This document shows, piece after piece, positions 16,192 through 24,277 of a stretch of 64,000 bases of DNA. Below the pieces are notes generated by a model, which did no database searches, had not been told where the DNA came from, and saw only the letters and a program-made list of their open reading frames with translations. A program made the position numbers and the translations under genes. The DNA is taken from assembly GCA_015234465.1 (NCBI GenBank), contig JADGNA010000008.1:930001-994000 (forward strand), read 5' to 3'. The first letter of the stretch is position 1, and the number at the start of each line of letters is the position of its first letter. This DNA is from Salinibacterium sp. (lineage in GTDB: Bacteria > Actinomycetota > Actinomycetes > Actinomycetales > Microbacteriaceae).

Positions 16192-17312
16192 GCGTCGCGA
16201 CGGTGCACACGCCCGTGGCATCCGCTGCTCGTCGCATGTCGACGCTTGACCGCTGGCTGCCCCTCTGGATTGGCCTCGCGATGGTAGTCGGGGTCGTGCT
16301 GGGGCGTTTCGTGCCGGGACTATCGGAGTTGCTCGCCGCATTCGAGATCGGTGGCATCTCGGTGCCCATCGCGCTCGGCCTGCTCGTGATGATGTACCCC
16401 GTGCTCGCCAAGGTCCGCTACGACAGGGTGGCTGCCGTCGCGGGCGACATGAAGCTGCTCGTTTCGTCGCTCGTGCTCAACTGGCTCATCGGCCCCGCCC
16501 TCATGTTCGCGCTCGCCTGGCTGATGCTGCCCGACCTGCCCGACTACCGCACCGGTCTCATCATCGTGGGGCTCGCCCGCTGCATCGCCATGGTCGTCAT
16601 CTGGAACGACCTCGCCTGCGGTGACCGGGAAGCCGCCGCGGTGCTGGTGGCAATCAACTCCGTCTTCCAGGTGCTCGCCTTCTCGGTGCTGGGCTGGTTC
16701 TACCTCGCCGTGCTGCCCGGCTGGCTGGGGCTCGACACGCAGGGGCTCGACATCTCGATGGGCGAGATCGCCGTCAACGTGCTCATCTTCCTCGGCATCC
16801 CCCTCCTGGCGGGGTTCGCGTCCCGCTTCATCGGGGAACGCCGCAAGGGCCGCGAATGGTACGAGCTGAAGTTCGTGCCCCGCATCGGCCCGTGGGCGCT
16901 GTACGGCCTGCTCTTCACGATCGTGCTGCTCTTCGCGCTGCAGGGTGAGCAGGTCACGTCACGACCAGCGGATGTCGCACGCATCGCCCTGCCGCTGCTC
17001 GCCTACTTCGCCGTCATGTGGTTCGTGGGGTTGCTCACGGGTCGCGCACTGAATCTCGGCTACGCGCGCTCCTCCACGCTCGCCTTCACGGCGGCCGGCA
17101 ATAACTTCGAACTCGCCATCGCCGTCGCCATCGGCACCTTCGGCGCGACATCCGGCCAGGCCCTCGCCGGGGTCGTCGGGCCACTCATCGAGGTGCCCGT
17201 GCTTGTCGGCCTCGTCTACGTGTCACTCTGGCTGGCCCGCGAGTGGTTCAACACCGACCCGTACGCCGTGCCGTCCACCGTGCCGTCCACCCAGCAAGGA
17301 GCATCCGCATGA
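16188..17312 (+). CDS. acr3: ACR3-family arsenite efflux permease
   Basis: 374 aa from the GTG at 16188, which overlaps the upstream stop (GTGA). About ten membrane segments; the diagnostic region GLARCIAMVVIWNDLACGD (about residues 123-141) contains the conserved Cys needed for arsenite transport, and AAGNNFELAIAVAIGTFG (about 304-321) is the other family signature. It exports As(OH)3 from the cytoplasm, driven by proton motive force, and works downstream of ArsC. Coupled to arsC by a 4-bp ATGA overlap. Confidence 0.93.
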   Translation: MSVATVHTPVASAARRMSTLDRWLPLWIGLAMVVGVVLGRFVPGLSELLAAFEIGGISVPIALGLLVMMYPVLAKVRYDRVAAVAGDMKLLVSSLVLNWLIGPALMFALAWLMLPDLPDYRTGLIIVGLARCIAMVVIWNDLACGDREAAAVLVAINSVFQVLAFSVLGWFYLAVLPGWLGLDTQGLDISMGEIAVNVLIFLGIPLLAGFASRFIGERRKGREWYELKFVPRIGPWALYGLLFTIVLLFALQGEQVTSRPADVARIALPLLAYFAVMWFVGLLTGRALNLGYARSSTLAFTAAGNNFELAIAVAIGTFGATSGQALAGVVGPLIEVPVLVGLVYVSLWLAREWFNTDPYAVPSTVPSTQQGASA

Positions 17313-17707
17313 CCGTCAAGCCCTCCGTCCTCTTCGTCTGCGTGCACAACGCGGGCCGCTCCCAGATGGCCGCCGGCTTCCTGCGCCACCTTGGCGGTGA
17401 CCGCATCGAGGTGCGCTCCGCCGGGTCGATGCCCGCCGACCAGATCAATCCGACCGCGGTCGAGGCGATGGCGGAACTCGGCATCGACATCGCCGGCGAA
17501 CAACCCAAGGTGCTGACGACGGATGCCGTGCAGGAGTCGGATGTCGTCATCACGATGGGCTGTGGCGACGTCTGCCCCATCTTCCCCGGCAAGCGCTACG
17601 AGGACTGGGAGCTCGACGACCCCGCCGGCCAGGGACTGGATGCGGTGCGCCCCATCCGCGATGACATCAAGCGCCGCATCGAGCAGCTGGTGAGCGAACT
17701 GGTCTGA
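17309..17707 (+). CDS. arsC: Arsenate reductase, low-molecular-weight phosphatase type
   Basis: 132 aa. The N-terminal P-loop CVHNAGRSQMA (about residues 11-21) carries the nucleophilic Cys; further conserved cysteines occur in TMGCGDVCPIFPGK (about 88-101), followed by DWELDDPAG. Reduces arsenate to arsenite for export by ACR3. The redox partner could be thioredoxin or mycothiol/mycoredoxin; the thioredoxin-like gene 80 bp downstream points to thioredoxin. Translation is coupled to acr3. Confidence 0.93.
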   Translation: MTVKPSVLFVCVHNAGRSQMAAGFLRHLGGDRIEVRSAGSMPADQINPTAVEAMAELGIDIAGEQPKVLTTDAVQESDVVITMGCGDVCPIFPGKRYEDWELDDPAGQGLDAVRPIRDDIKRRIEQLVSELV

Positions 17708-17786
17708 GGCCATTCAGTCGAGCTGGCTGGACCAGCCCCTAGCTGCCGCGAGTGGGTGCGCAGCCGCACTGTGATGGGATTGGCGC

Positions 17787-18104
17787 ATGACATCTGCGGC
17801 GGGTGAGGGCATCCAGCTGGAGTTCTACACGTCCAGCTTCTGCGCCGCCTGCCGCCAGACCCGCACGGTGCTGCATCACGTCGAGCGGATGCTCCCGCGA
17901 CTGTCACTCGTCGAGCGCGACATCGCCGCCCACCCTGACCTCGCGGAACGCGACAACATCGTGGCGACGCCGACCGTGATCATCCGCTCGCCCGATGGCG
18001 CAGAGGTGCGGCGCGCGACGGGCGTGCCCTCGGTCGCGCAGGTGCTGCACGCGGTCGCGCTGGCGACGGATGCGCCTGCTCAGGATTCGGGAGAGCGCGC
18101 CTAG
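17787..18104 (+). CDS. Thioredoxin-like protein with CAAC motif
   Basis: 105 aa. A short thioredoxin fold: LEFYTSSFCAACRQTR has an unusual redox motif CAAC near residue 19, and ATPTVIIRSPDG supplies the cis-proline loop near residue 57. It probably supports ArsC or another reductase, inferred from position after the ars operon. It has its own possible promoter: TGGGAT ends 6 nt before the ATG, with no ribosome site, suggesting leaderless expression. It is shorter than typical TrxA and lacks the canonical WCGPC. Confidence 0.75.
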   Translation: MTSAAGEGIQLEFYTSSFCAACRQTRTVLHHVERMLPRLSLVERDIAAHPDLAERDNIVATPTVIIRSPDGAEVRRATGVPSVAQVLHAVALATDAPAQDSGERA

Positions 18105-18122
18105 TCACGCTGCCCACGTGGA

Positions 18123-18188
18123 GGCGCTGCAGGTTTGTGCCCGCCGCGGCTGAAACTTCAGCAGCGGGTAGCCAAGACCTGTAGCGCC
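18123..18188. repeat. Palindromic element E1
   Basis: Outer arms GGCGCTGCAGGT (18123) and ACCTGTAGCGCC (ending 18188) pair with one mismatch; an inner stem CTGAA/TTCAG sits at the centre, flanked by CCGC/GCGG. On the minus strand it begins GCTACAGGTCTTGGCT. A relative lies at 34917-34975. It is located between convergent genes. Confidence 0.78.
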
Positions 18189-18202
18189 AGCGCAGCCCAG
18201 CT

Positions 18203-19201
18203 TCACTCCGCGAGCACAACGACCTTGCCGACGGTGTGCCCGGCATCCACATGCCTGAGGGCGTCGACCGCTTCGGGCATCCGGTACTCCCGCTCGATCA
18301 CGGGCGTGAGCGTGCCGTCGGCGACGAGCTGTACGAGCTCGGCAAGCACCTCTTGCTTCGGCAGCGCGGTGAGGGCCTTCAGCTTTCGCGACGATCCGAT
18401 CGACCGCACACCGGCCTCCAGGATGCGACCCATCGGCCCGAGCACGCGACCGCCGGTCCCGGCGACCATGGAGAGCGCGCCGCCCTCCCGCAGGAGCCGC
18501 TGCAGTGTCGCCAGGGGCGTCGTGCCGACGATGTCGATGATCTGGTCGAAGCTCGCGGCGTCGAAGGTGGCGAGGTCGGCGCCGCGGGAATCGAAGGTGC
18601 GCGTGGCGCCGAGCGACTCGACGAGGGCGCTGTTGGGCGGACTGCACAGCGCCCACACCTCCGCGCCGCGCAGGGCAGCGAGTTGCACCGCAAAGGTGCC
18701 GACACCTCCGGACGCCCCGATCACGAGCACCCGCGAACCGGTCCGCACCCCAGCGCTCTCGAGCGCCTGCCATGCGGTGCCGCCCGCGATGGGCAGCGTC
18801 GAGGCGAGGGACGGGGACACCGTGCCGGGCCGCCGCACCAGCCGCCTGACGGGGGCGATGACGTAGGGGGCGAGGCCGCCGCCGGGGAGTTCGCCGACGA
18901 CCTCATCGCCCACACTCCAGTCATCGACGCCCGCCCCGGTCGCGATGACGGTGCCCGCGACATCCATGCCTCGAACGGGCACCCGGGGACGTCGCAGGCC
19001 GAAGATGGCTCGCACCAGCATGGGGTCGCCGCGCATGAGGCGGATGTCGCCGGCGTTGATGCTCGTCGCGCGCACCCTGAGCAGCACTTCGCCCTTGCCC
19101 GGCGCGGGGACCTGCACCGTTCGGCTCGCGACTGTTTCGGGGCCGCCGTACTGGGACTGTGCCCAGGCGGTCATGGTGGTTGTGGTGGCCTGGGCATTCA
19201 T
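18203..19201 (-). CDS. Zinc-independent MDR-family NAD(P)H:quinone oxidoreductase-like protein
   Basis: 332 aa from the ATG at 19201. GroES-like N-terminal domain (RVRATSINAGDIRLMRGD, then GMDVAGTVIATG) and a Rossmann domain with VLVIGASGGVGTFAVQLAA near residue 150. Zinc ligands are missing, as in quinone oxidoreductase and enoyl reductase branches of the medium-chain dehydrogenase family. Reduces a quinone or enone with NADPH; the physiological substrate is unknown. Last gene of an operon with a small XRE regulator (2 bp upstream) and a membrane protein. Confidence 0.84.
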   Translation of the reverse strand: MNAQATTTTMTAWAQSQYGGPETVASRTVQVPAPGKGEVLLRVRATSINAGDIRLMRGDPMLVRAIFGLRRPRVPVRGMDVAGTVIATGAGVDDWSVGDEVVGELPGGGLAPYVIAPVRRLVRRPGTVSPSLASTLPIAGGTAWQALESAGVRTGSRVLVIGASGGVGTFAVQLAALRGAEVWALCSPPNSALVESLGATRTFDSRGADLATFDAASFDQIIDIVGTTPLATLQRLLREGGALSMVAGTGGRVLGPMGRILEAGVRSIGSSRKLKALTALPKQEVLAELVQLVADGTLTPVIEREYRMPEAVDALRHVDAGHTVGKVVVLAE

Positions 19202-19203
19202 TG

Positions 19204-19434
19204 CTAGTCCTCCGTGCTTGTCGGGTACTGGAATACGTCGTCGAGTCCCACGCCGAAGACGCGGGAGATCTGGAAGGCGAGTTCGAGCGAGGGCGAATAC
19301 TTGCCCTGCTCGATCGCGATGAGGGTCTGCCGGGTGACGCCGACGCGGCGGGCGAGATCGGCCTGCGTCATGTCGTCGTGCTGGGCGCGAAGTGCCCGGA
19401 TGCTGTTGGTCACCCGGGTCGGCTTGCCGCCCAT
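19204..19434 (-). CDS. Small XRE-family HTH regulator
   Basis: 76 aa, essentially one HTH_3 domain: DMTQADLARRVGVTRQTLIAIEQGKYSPSL, then ALQISRVFGVGLDDVFQY-like sequence near the end. Single-domain Cro/CI regulators of this kind are commonly cotranscribed with a membrane protein of the DUF2178/multi-TM type. The ATG overlaps the stop of the membrane protein gene (ATGA), so the two are coupled. It probably autoregulates the operon; no convincing operator palindrome is visible. Confidence 0.85.
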   Translation of the reverse strand: MGGKPTRVTNSIRALRAQHDDMTQADLARRVGVTRQTLIAIEQGKYSPSLELAFQISRVFGVGLDDVFQYPTSTED

Positions 19435-19865
19435 CAGAAGCCCCGCCGGTAGGCGATGAGGCGGGCGAGGCCGCCGAGGAGGGCTGAGAGCAGGAACCCC
19501 GCGAAGAGCGCATTGCCGATCCAGAACCGGTGTGCATCGAGCATCACGAGGGCGAGCGCCCCAACCCCGCCAAGCACCAGGAACGCCTGACCGACTCGGT
19601 CGCCGAGCCATCCGATCTCACGGTCGCGTTGGTCGGAGGCGGATGCGTCGTCGCGGTTCACCATGCCCGCAACGATCCCCCACAGGATGCTCACGAGGAT
19701 CGACACGATGATGGCCCCACCGATCGTCCACAGCATGGGTGCGATCCAGTCGACCTCGTCGATCGGTCGCGTCGCGAGCTGTGGCAGCACGATCGCGAAG
19801 TACACGATGCTGCCACCGAGGCTGGCGATCATCTGTGTCCACGTGTTGCGTTCGATGTAGCCCAC
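19434..19865 (-). CDS. Small membrane protein of unknown function
   Basis: 143 aa from the GTG at 19865, which has a perfect GGAGG site 5 nt upstream. An ATG at 19907 in the same frame would add 14 residues (MLSNVKK and so on), but that stretch overlaps an AT-rich, promoter-like block (19878-19899). Four hydrophobic segments are visible in two pairs: IASLGGSIVYFAIVL, then IGGAIIVSILVSILWGI, then AFLVLGGVGALALVML, then ALFAGFLLSALLGGL. It begins VGYIERNTW, a common opening in this membrane protein/XRE pair. Function is unknown. Confidence 0.72.
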   Translation of the reverse strand: MGYIERNTWTQMIASLGGSIVYFAIVLPQLATRPIDEVDWIAPMLWTIGGAIIVSILVSILWGIVAGMVNRDDASASDQRDREIGWLGDRVGQAFLVLGGVGALALVMLDAHRFWIGNALFAGFLLSALLGGLARLIAYRRGF

Positions 19866-19928
19866 GATGCCCTCCGGATGTCTAACTTTCTTTACATTCG
19901 ACAGCATGCGCCCTTTCGGTGGCGCGTG

Positions 19929-20594
19929 TCAAGAATTTTTTACATGATCCTCTGCGACCGTGGTCAGCACGTCGTGGGGGAACAGGTGGTCGCGGATGAG
20001 TCGCGCCGCCTCGTCACCGTCGCCAGCCGCGATCGCCGTCGCGAGCGCGAGGTGCTCCTGCTTGCTCTTCTCGCGCACGCCGTCATTCGTGCGCACCGCC
20101 GCGGCGAGATAGATGGAGGAGATCTGTCGCAGGTTCGTGAGGATGTTCACCAGGAGGGGCGCCCGCGCACTCTCGATGACGGCCATGTGGAACCGACGGT
20201 TGGCGTCGAGCCACTCGACCTCCGTCTCTGCGGCGACTGACTCCTCGGCGAGCGCTCTGATCGCTGCCACGTTCTCCGGCGACGCATGGGTCGCGGCGAG
20301 CTTCGCCGCGAGGGGCTCGAGCAGCAGCCGGATCTCGTTGACCTCCCGCGCCTCTTTGGGGTCGAGGTTGCGCACGCGGGCCACCCGCTGGGGGTCGACG
20401 ACGACGAGGCCCTCTGTTGCGAGGTCTCGCATCGCCTCGCGCACGGGGGTGACGCTGACCCGCAGTTGGGCGGCGAGTTCGGTCTGCTTGAGCGGGTGGC
20501 CGGGTCGGTAGACGCCGCTCAGGATGTCTTGGCGCAGTCGTTCTCGCACCCAGACGTGAGCGGTGCGGGGTGGGGCTGCGTCGAGCTGCGTCAT
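19929..20594 (-). CDS. GntR-family (FadR subgroup) transcriptional regulator
   Basis: 221 aa. N-terminal winged HTH (about 10-80) with LRVSVTPVREAMRDLATEGLV, then an all-helical FCD ligand domain (about 90-210) with the metal-binding His pattern RRFHMAVIE and EHLALATAI, and RDHLF at the end. FCD regulators respond to organic acids or related metabolites. It is divergent from the ABC/amidohydrolase operon, with a palindromic operator (20699-20713) in between, so it is the likely repressor of that operon. Confidence 0.88.
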   Translation of the reverse strand: MTQLDAAPPRTAHVWVRERLRQDILSGVYRPGHPLKQTELAAQLRVSVTPVREAMRDLATEGLVVVDPQRVARVRNLDPKEAREVNEIRLLLEPLAAKLAATHASPENVAAIRALAEESVAAETEVEWLDANRRFHMAVIESARAPLLVNILTNLRQISSIYLAAAVRTNDGVREKSKQEHLALATAIAAGDGDEAARLIRDHLFPHDVLTTVAEDHVKNS

Positions 20595-20698
20595 CGTGCT
20601 CCCTCGCTCTTTCTCGAGCCGTTGTCTTCCGTCTAGGCCGAAACACTCTGTTCACGAAACGGCACCAGCACCGGAAACATTCGCCCTGTTCTATGGGG

Positions 20699-20713
20699 TC
20701 TATAGATTATAGA
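20699..20713. promoter_or_regulatory. Palindromic operator upstream of the ABC operon
   Basis: TCTATA-GAT-TATAGA is a perfect 6-bp inverted repeat with a 3-bp centre, 20 nt before the GTG of the ABC ATPase. Short AT-rich palindromes of this size are typical of FadR-subgroup GntR regulators. It is the clearest palindrome in the 139-bp divergent gap. Confidence 0.72.
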
Positions 20714-20733
20714 TCCTTCATTGGAGGTCCCGC

Positions 20734-21579
20734 GTGACTATTGCACCCTCTCCAGCGCTTCCGCCCATGGATGCGATGAGTCCACCGTCCGCCCAGCTTG
20801 TCGTCGACGATGTCTCGCGCTACTTCCAGAGCCCGGACGGCTCGCTCGTGGAGGCACTCGTGGGCGCCAACCTTCAGGTGCGCGAGGGCGAGTTCATCTC
20901 CCTGATCGGTCCGAGCGGTTGCGGCAAGTCGACGCTCTTCAACCTCATCGCTGGCCTGGATGAGCCCTCCTCCGGGCGCATCGTCGTGGACGGCGTGGAG
21001 CGCAACGGCCAGCAGGGGCTCGTCGGGTACATGCTGCAGAAAGACATGCTGCTCCCCTGGCGCACGGTGCTCGACAACGTCGTGCTCGGCCTCGAGATCG
21101 GTGGCATCAAGAAGAAGGAGGCCTACGCGATCGCGAAACCCCTCCTCGAGACCTACGGCCTCGGCAGCTTCATGGACCGCTACCCCAGCCAACTCTCCGG
21201 CGGCATGAAGCAGCGGGCGGCCCTCCTGCGCACGATCCTCTTCAACCGCGACATCATCCTGCTCGACGAGCCCTTCGGTGCTCTCGACGCGCAGACCCGC
21301 GAGCACATGCAGGAGTGGCTGCTTGACCTCTGGGACGACTTCCAGAAGACGGTGCTGTTCGTGACGCACGACATCGACGAGGCGATCTACCTTTCCGACC
21401 GCGTCTTCGTGATGTCCGCCCGGCCCGGTCGCATCGTCGCGGAGATGCCCATCACGCTGCCGAGGCCCAGGCACAGCTCGATCTCCACGAGTCCCGAGTT
21501 CGTTGCGCTGAAGGCCGAGGCGCGCGAGTACCTGAACAGCGCGCACCGTGTCGGCGGCCGCATCGTCGTGGAGGACTGA
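20734..21579 (+). CDS. ABC transporter ATP-binding protein (nitrate/taurine/sulfonate type)
   Basis: 281 aa. Walker A GPSGCGKST (about residues 69-77), Q-loop in YMLQKDMLLPW, ABC signature LSGGMKQR (about 154-161), Walker B IILLDEPFGALD (about 175-186) and switch His in VTHDIDEA. The short Q-loop and AQTREHMQEWLL pattern fit the SsuB/TauB/ThiZ group, which energises import of small organic compounds. The GTG start has a GGAGG site. First gene of a six-gene operon with a permease (2 bp downstream), a binding lipoprotein and hydrolases. Confidence 0.9.
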   Translation: MTIAPSPALPPMDAMSPPSAQLVVDDVSRYFQSPDGSLVEALVGANLQVREGEFISLIGPSGCGKSTLFNLIAGLDEPSSGRIVVDGVERNGQQGLVGYMLQKDMLLPWRTVLDNVVLGLEIGGIKKKEAYAIAKPLLETYGLGSFMDRYPSQLSGGMKQRAALLRTILFNRDIILLDEPFGALDAQTREHMQEWLLDLWDDFQKTVLFVTHDIDEAIYLSDRVFVMSARPGRIVAEMPITLPRPRHSSISTSPEFVALKAEAREYLNSAHRVGGRIVVED

Positions 21580-21581
21580 AG

Positions 21582-22475
21582 ATGACTGAAACAGCAGTCC
21601 GGATGCCCAACGCGCCACAGCTGGCGCCCGGCACGGAGCAGGCCCTCAGTAGGCTCTCTGAACTCCGCAAGGCGCCCGTCCTGGCGGCGCGACGGCGGCG
21701 CCGCACCAAGGAGCCGGCCTCGTGGTGGGTGAACACCCTGCGCATCGGGGTCGTCGTGGCCGTCTTCGCCCTCTGGGAGATTGGTGCCAGGGCCGGCTGG
21801 ATCGACACCTTCTTCTGGAGCCAGCCGAGCCGCATCTGGGACACCGCGCTCATCACGATCCAGAACGGCGACCTCTTCGTCAACGCACGATTCACCTTCG
21901 GGTCGACGATCGCCGGCTTCCTCATCGGCGTCATCGGAGGTGTGAGCATCGGCCTCTCGTTCTGGTGGTCACGCACCTACGCCCTCGTCGCGGAGCCCAT
22001 GGTGATCGCCTTCGAGGCCATGCCGAAGCTCGCGCTCGCCCCCATCATCGTGCTGGTCCTCGGCATCGGCATCTCCTCGAAGATCGCCATGGCGACGGCC
22101 ATCGTGATCGTGATCCAGATCCTGAACACCTACACGGCGGTCCGCGCGGTCGACAAGGACCTGATCACCCTCCTGTACTCGCTCGGCGCATCCAAGTGGC
22201 AGGTCTTCCAGAAGGCCGTGTTCCCCTCCGTCATCCCGTGGGTCATCTCGAGCCTCCGCATCGCGATCGGCCTCGCGCTCACGGGCGCGGTCGTCGGCGA
22301 ATACATCGGTTCACGGGAAGGCCTTGGGCGCATGATCCAATACGCCGGCTCCACCTACGACATCGCGCTCATCTGGGTTGGCGTGTTCACGCTCGCCCTC
22401 CTCTCCGCGCTCCTGTACGTCGTCGTCTCGCTGCTCGAGCGCTGGCTCATCAAGGGCGTCGTGCACAGCAACTGA
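21582..22475 (+). CDS. ABC transporter permease (SsuC/TauC type)
   Basis: 297 aa. A cytoplasmic N-terminal tail of about 50 residues, then six membrane helices of the BPD_transp_1 domain; the coupling loop EAA motif reads YSLGASKWQVFQKAVFPSVI (about 200-219). Forms the membrane channel with the upstream ATPase and the downstream lipoprotein. The substrate group (nitrate, sulfonates, pyrimidine precursors, other small amides) cannot be separated by sequence inspection. Confidence 0.9.
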   Translation: MTETAVRMPNAPQLAPGTEQALSRLSELRKAPVLAARRRRRTKEPASWWVNTLRIGVVVAVFALWEIGARAGWIDTFFWSQPSRIWDTALITIQNGDLFVNARFTFGSTIAGFLIGVIGGVSIGLSFWWSRTYALVAEPMVIAFEAMPKLALAPIIVLVLGIGISSKIAMATAIVIVIQILNTYTAVRAVDKDLITLLYSLGASKWQVFQKAVFPSVIPWVISSLRIAIGLALTGAVVGEYIGSREGLGRMIQYAGSTYDIALIWVGVFTLALLSALLYVVVSLLERWLIKGVVHSN

Positions 22476-22570
22476 TGCCTGCGCGGGCGTGAGCCCCGAA
22501 GCATCCGCTCGACTGTCCTGCCCCATCCCGCACCCAACACCCTGCATCCGCGTTCCACGAAAGGAATCAC

Positions 22571-23602
22571 GTGACCCACAAGAAGTTCGCCCTCCCCAGC
22601 GTCGGCGCCGCCCTTGCCCTGACCGCCCTCGGCCTCACCGGCTGCACCGCCCCCGCCGGCGGGGCTCCCAGCGCGAACGGTGACGAACACGTCACCCTCA
22701 CGATCGCGGAGCCGGTGCACGGCGTCGGGTACCTGCCGCTCTACGCCGCCATCGACAGCGGCGCGTTCGAAGACGTCGGCATCACCGTGGAGGTGACCAC
22801 GCTCACGGGCGGTGGCCACGTCAACTCGGTGCTCTCCGGCGAGGTGTTCGGCTTCATCGGCGGTGTCGAGTCCGGTGCCGTCGCGAACGTGAAGGGCGCC
22901 AGCCTCAAGGGCGTCGTCAACGTCGTCAACCGCGGTAACGTCTACTTCGTCGCCCCCGAGGGTGAGGAGCCCGCAGCGAGCGACGATCTCGGCGACTACT
23001 TCGCCGGCAAGACGATCGTCGGGGGCCGTCACGGCGGCACCCCCAACGCGATCCTCCGCCACATCCTGATCGAGAACGGCATCGACCCGGATGCCGACAC
23101 GGTGCTCCAGGAGCTGGAGGACTCCTCCGCCATCCCGGCCGCGATGTCGGCGGGATCCGCTGAGATCGCCGTCGTCGCCGACCCGCAGCTGGGGATGGGC
23201 GTCTCGCAGGGACTGTGGTCGGAGCCCTTCCTCAACGTGCCGCAGGAACTCGGCCCCTACGCCTACTCGTCGATCGTCGTGCCCGAGAAGACCATCGACG
23301 AGAACCCTGAACTCGTGCAGCGCTTCGTCGACGCGCTCATGAAGGGCCAGGAGCTCATTGAAGGCGACCCCGAGTACGCCTTCGAACTCGCCAAGACCGA
23401 GTTCCCCACGCTTGACCCCGAGGTGCTGCAGGCAACGCTCGACCGCACCTACGCCGACCTGCTCTGGGACGGCAGCTGCCTCTCCGCCGAGGCGATCGAG
23501 ACGAACCTCAAGGTCGCGCGCGCCGGCAAGATCCTCGACGACTCCGACGTGCCGCAGTCCTACGACACCGTCGCCACCACGAAGTTCACCGGCGACTGCT
23601 GA
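22571..23602 (+). CDS. ABC transporter substrate-binding lipoprotein (NMT1/THI5-like)
   Basis: 343 aa. Lipoprotein signal: charged MTHKK, hydrophobic stretch and lipobox LTGC at residues 22-25, so it is anchored outside the membrane by Cys25. The mature part has the NMT1/SsuA fold: VGYLPLYAAIDSGAFEDVGITVE, then LSGEVFGFIGGVESGA, and AFELAKTEFP near the end. Captures the substrate for the adjacent permease. GTG start after a GAAAGGA site; the 95-bp gap before it is longer than elsewhere in the operon and holds no clear terminator. Confidence 0.9.
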   Translation: MTHKKFALPSVGAALALTALGLTGCTAPAGGAPSANGDEHVTLTIAEPVHGVGYLPLYAAIDSGAFEDVGITVEVTTLTGGGHVNSVLSGEVFGFIGGVESGAVANVKGASLKGVVNVVNRGNVYFVAPEGEEPAASDDLGDYFAGKTIVGGRHGGTPNAILRHILIENGIDPDADTVLQELEDSSAIPAAMSAGSAEIAVVADPQLGMGVSQGLWSEPFLNVPQELGPYAYSSIVVPEKTIDENPELVQRFVDALMKGQELIEGDPEYAFELAKTEFPTLDPEVLQATLDRTYADLLWDGSCLSAEAIETNLKVARAGKILDDSDVPQSYDTVATTKFTGDC

Positions 23603-23625
23603 ACCCCAGAAGAGGAGAAACCGAC

Positions 23626-24273
23626 ATGACCAGCTACTCCGCGGAGCGATTCGCTCCCGCAACCACCGCCCTGATCGTCGTCGATGTGCAGAACGACTTC
23701 TGCCACCCTGAGGGAGTCTCCGCCCGCAAGGGGCACGACGTCTCAGCTGCCGTCGATATGGTTCCCCGCCTGCAGGCGCTCCTCGACGAGGCGCGGGCCG
23801 TCGGTATGCCGATCGTCTTCATCCAGACGACGCACGACCTCAGCGTCGACTCCGAGGTGTGGAACACGCGCATGGGTGACATCGATACGCCCGAGTACGA
23901 CCCGAACTGCCGCACCGGCACGTGGGGTGCCGAGTTCTACGTCGTCGCGCCGGAGGAGGGGGAGCTCGTCGTCAACAAGCATCGCTACTCCGCATTCGCC
24001 GGCACCGACCTCGACATGGTGTTGCGCACGGCCGGGGCCAAGACGATCCTGCTGACGGGGGTCGCGACCAACGTCTGCGTCGAGTCCACGCTGCGCGACG
24101 GCCTCTTCCTCGACTACAACGTCGCCCTCGTGCCCGACTGTTGCGCCGCGTACTCGCCGGAGCTGCACCAGGGCACGATCAACAACGTGCGCGGGATGTT
24201 CGGGGCGGTGCTCGACTCGGGTGACCTGATCGAGATGTGGCCTCCCGTCGCGGCGGCCGCGCTCATCGCCTGA
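23626..24273 (+). CDS. Isochorismatase-like amidohydrolase (RutB/biuret hydrolase type)
   Basis: 215 aa cysteine hydrolase. The catalytic triad is visible as Asp20 (VVDVQND), Lys118 (VVNKHRYSAF) and Cys151 (GVATNVCVESTLRDG), with the cis-peptide GVAT before it. The KHRYSAF and NVCVESTLRDG forms are those of ureidoacrylate (RutB), biuret and N-carbamoyl amide hydrolases rather than of true isochorismatases. It should cleave a ureide or amide to release ammonia and a carbamate or acid in the cytoplasm. Placed between an importer and an asparaginase-like enzyme, it points to use of a nitrogen-containing substrate. Confidence 0.86.
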   Translation: MTSYSAERFAPATTALIVVDVQNDFCHPEGVSARKGHDVSAAVDMVPRLQALLDEARAVGMPIVFIQTTHDLSVDSEVWNTRMGDIDTPEYDPNCRTGTWGAEFYVVAPEEGELVVNKHRYSAFAGTDLDMVLRTAGAKTILLTGVATNVCVESTLRDGLFLDYNVALVPDCCAAYSPELHQGTINNVRGMFGAVLDSGDLIEMWPPVAAAALIA

Positions 24274-24277
24274 TCAC

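Noticed and set aside
19878-19899. TGTCTAAC-TTTCTTTACA as an operator of the XRE regulator
   Set aside because: Only about half of the positions are symmetrical; kept as an AT-rich promoter block, not as a site.
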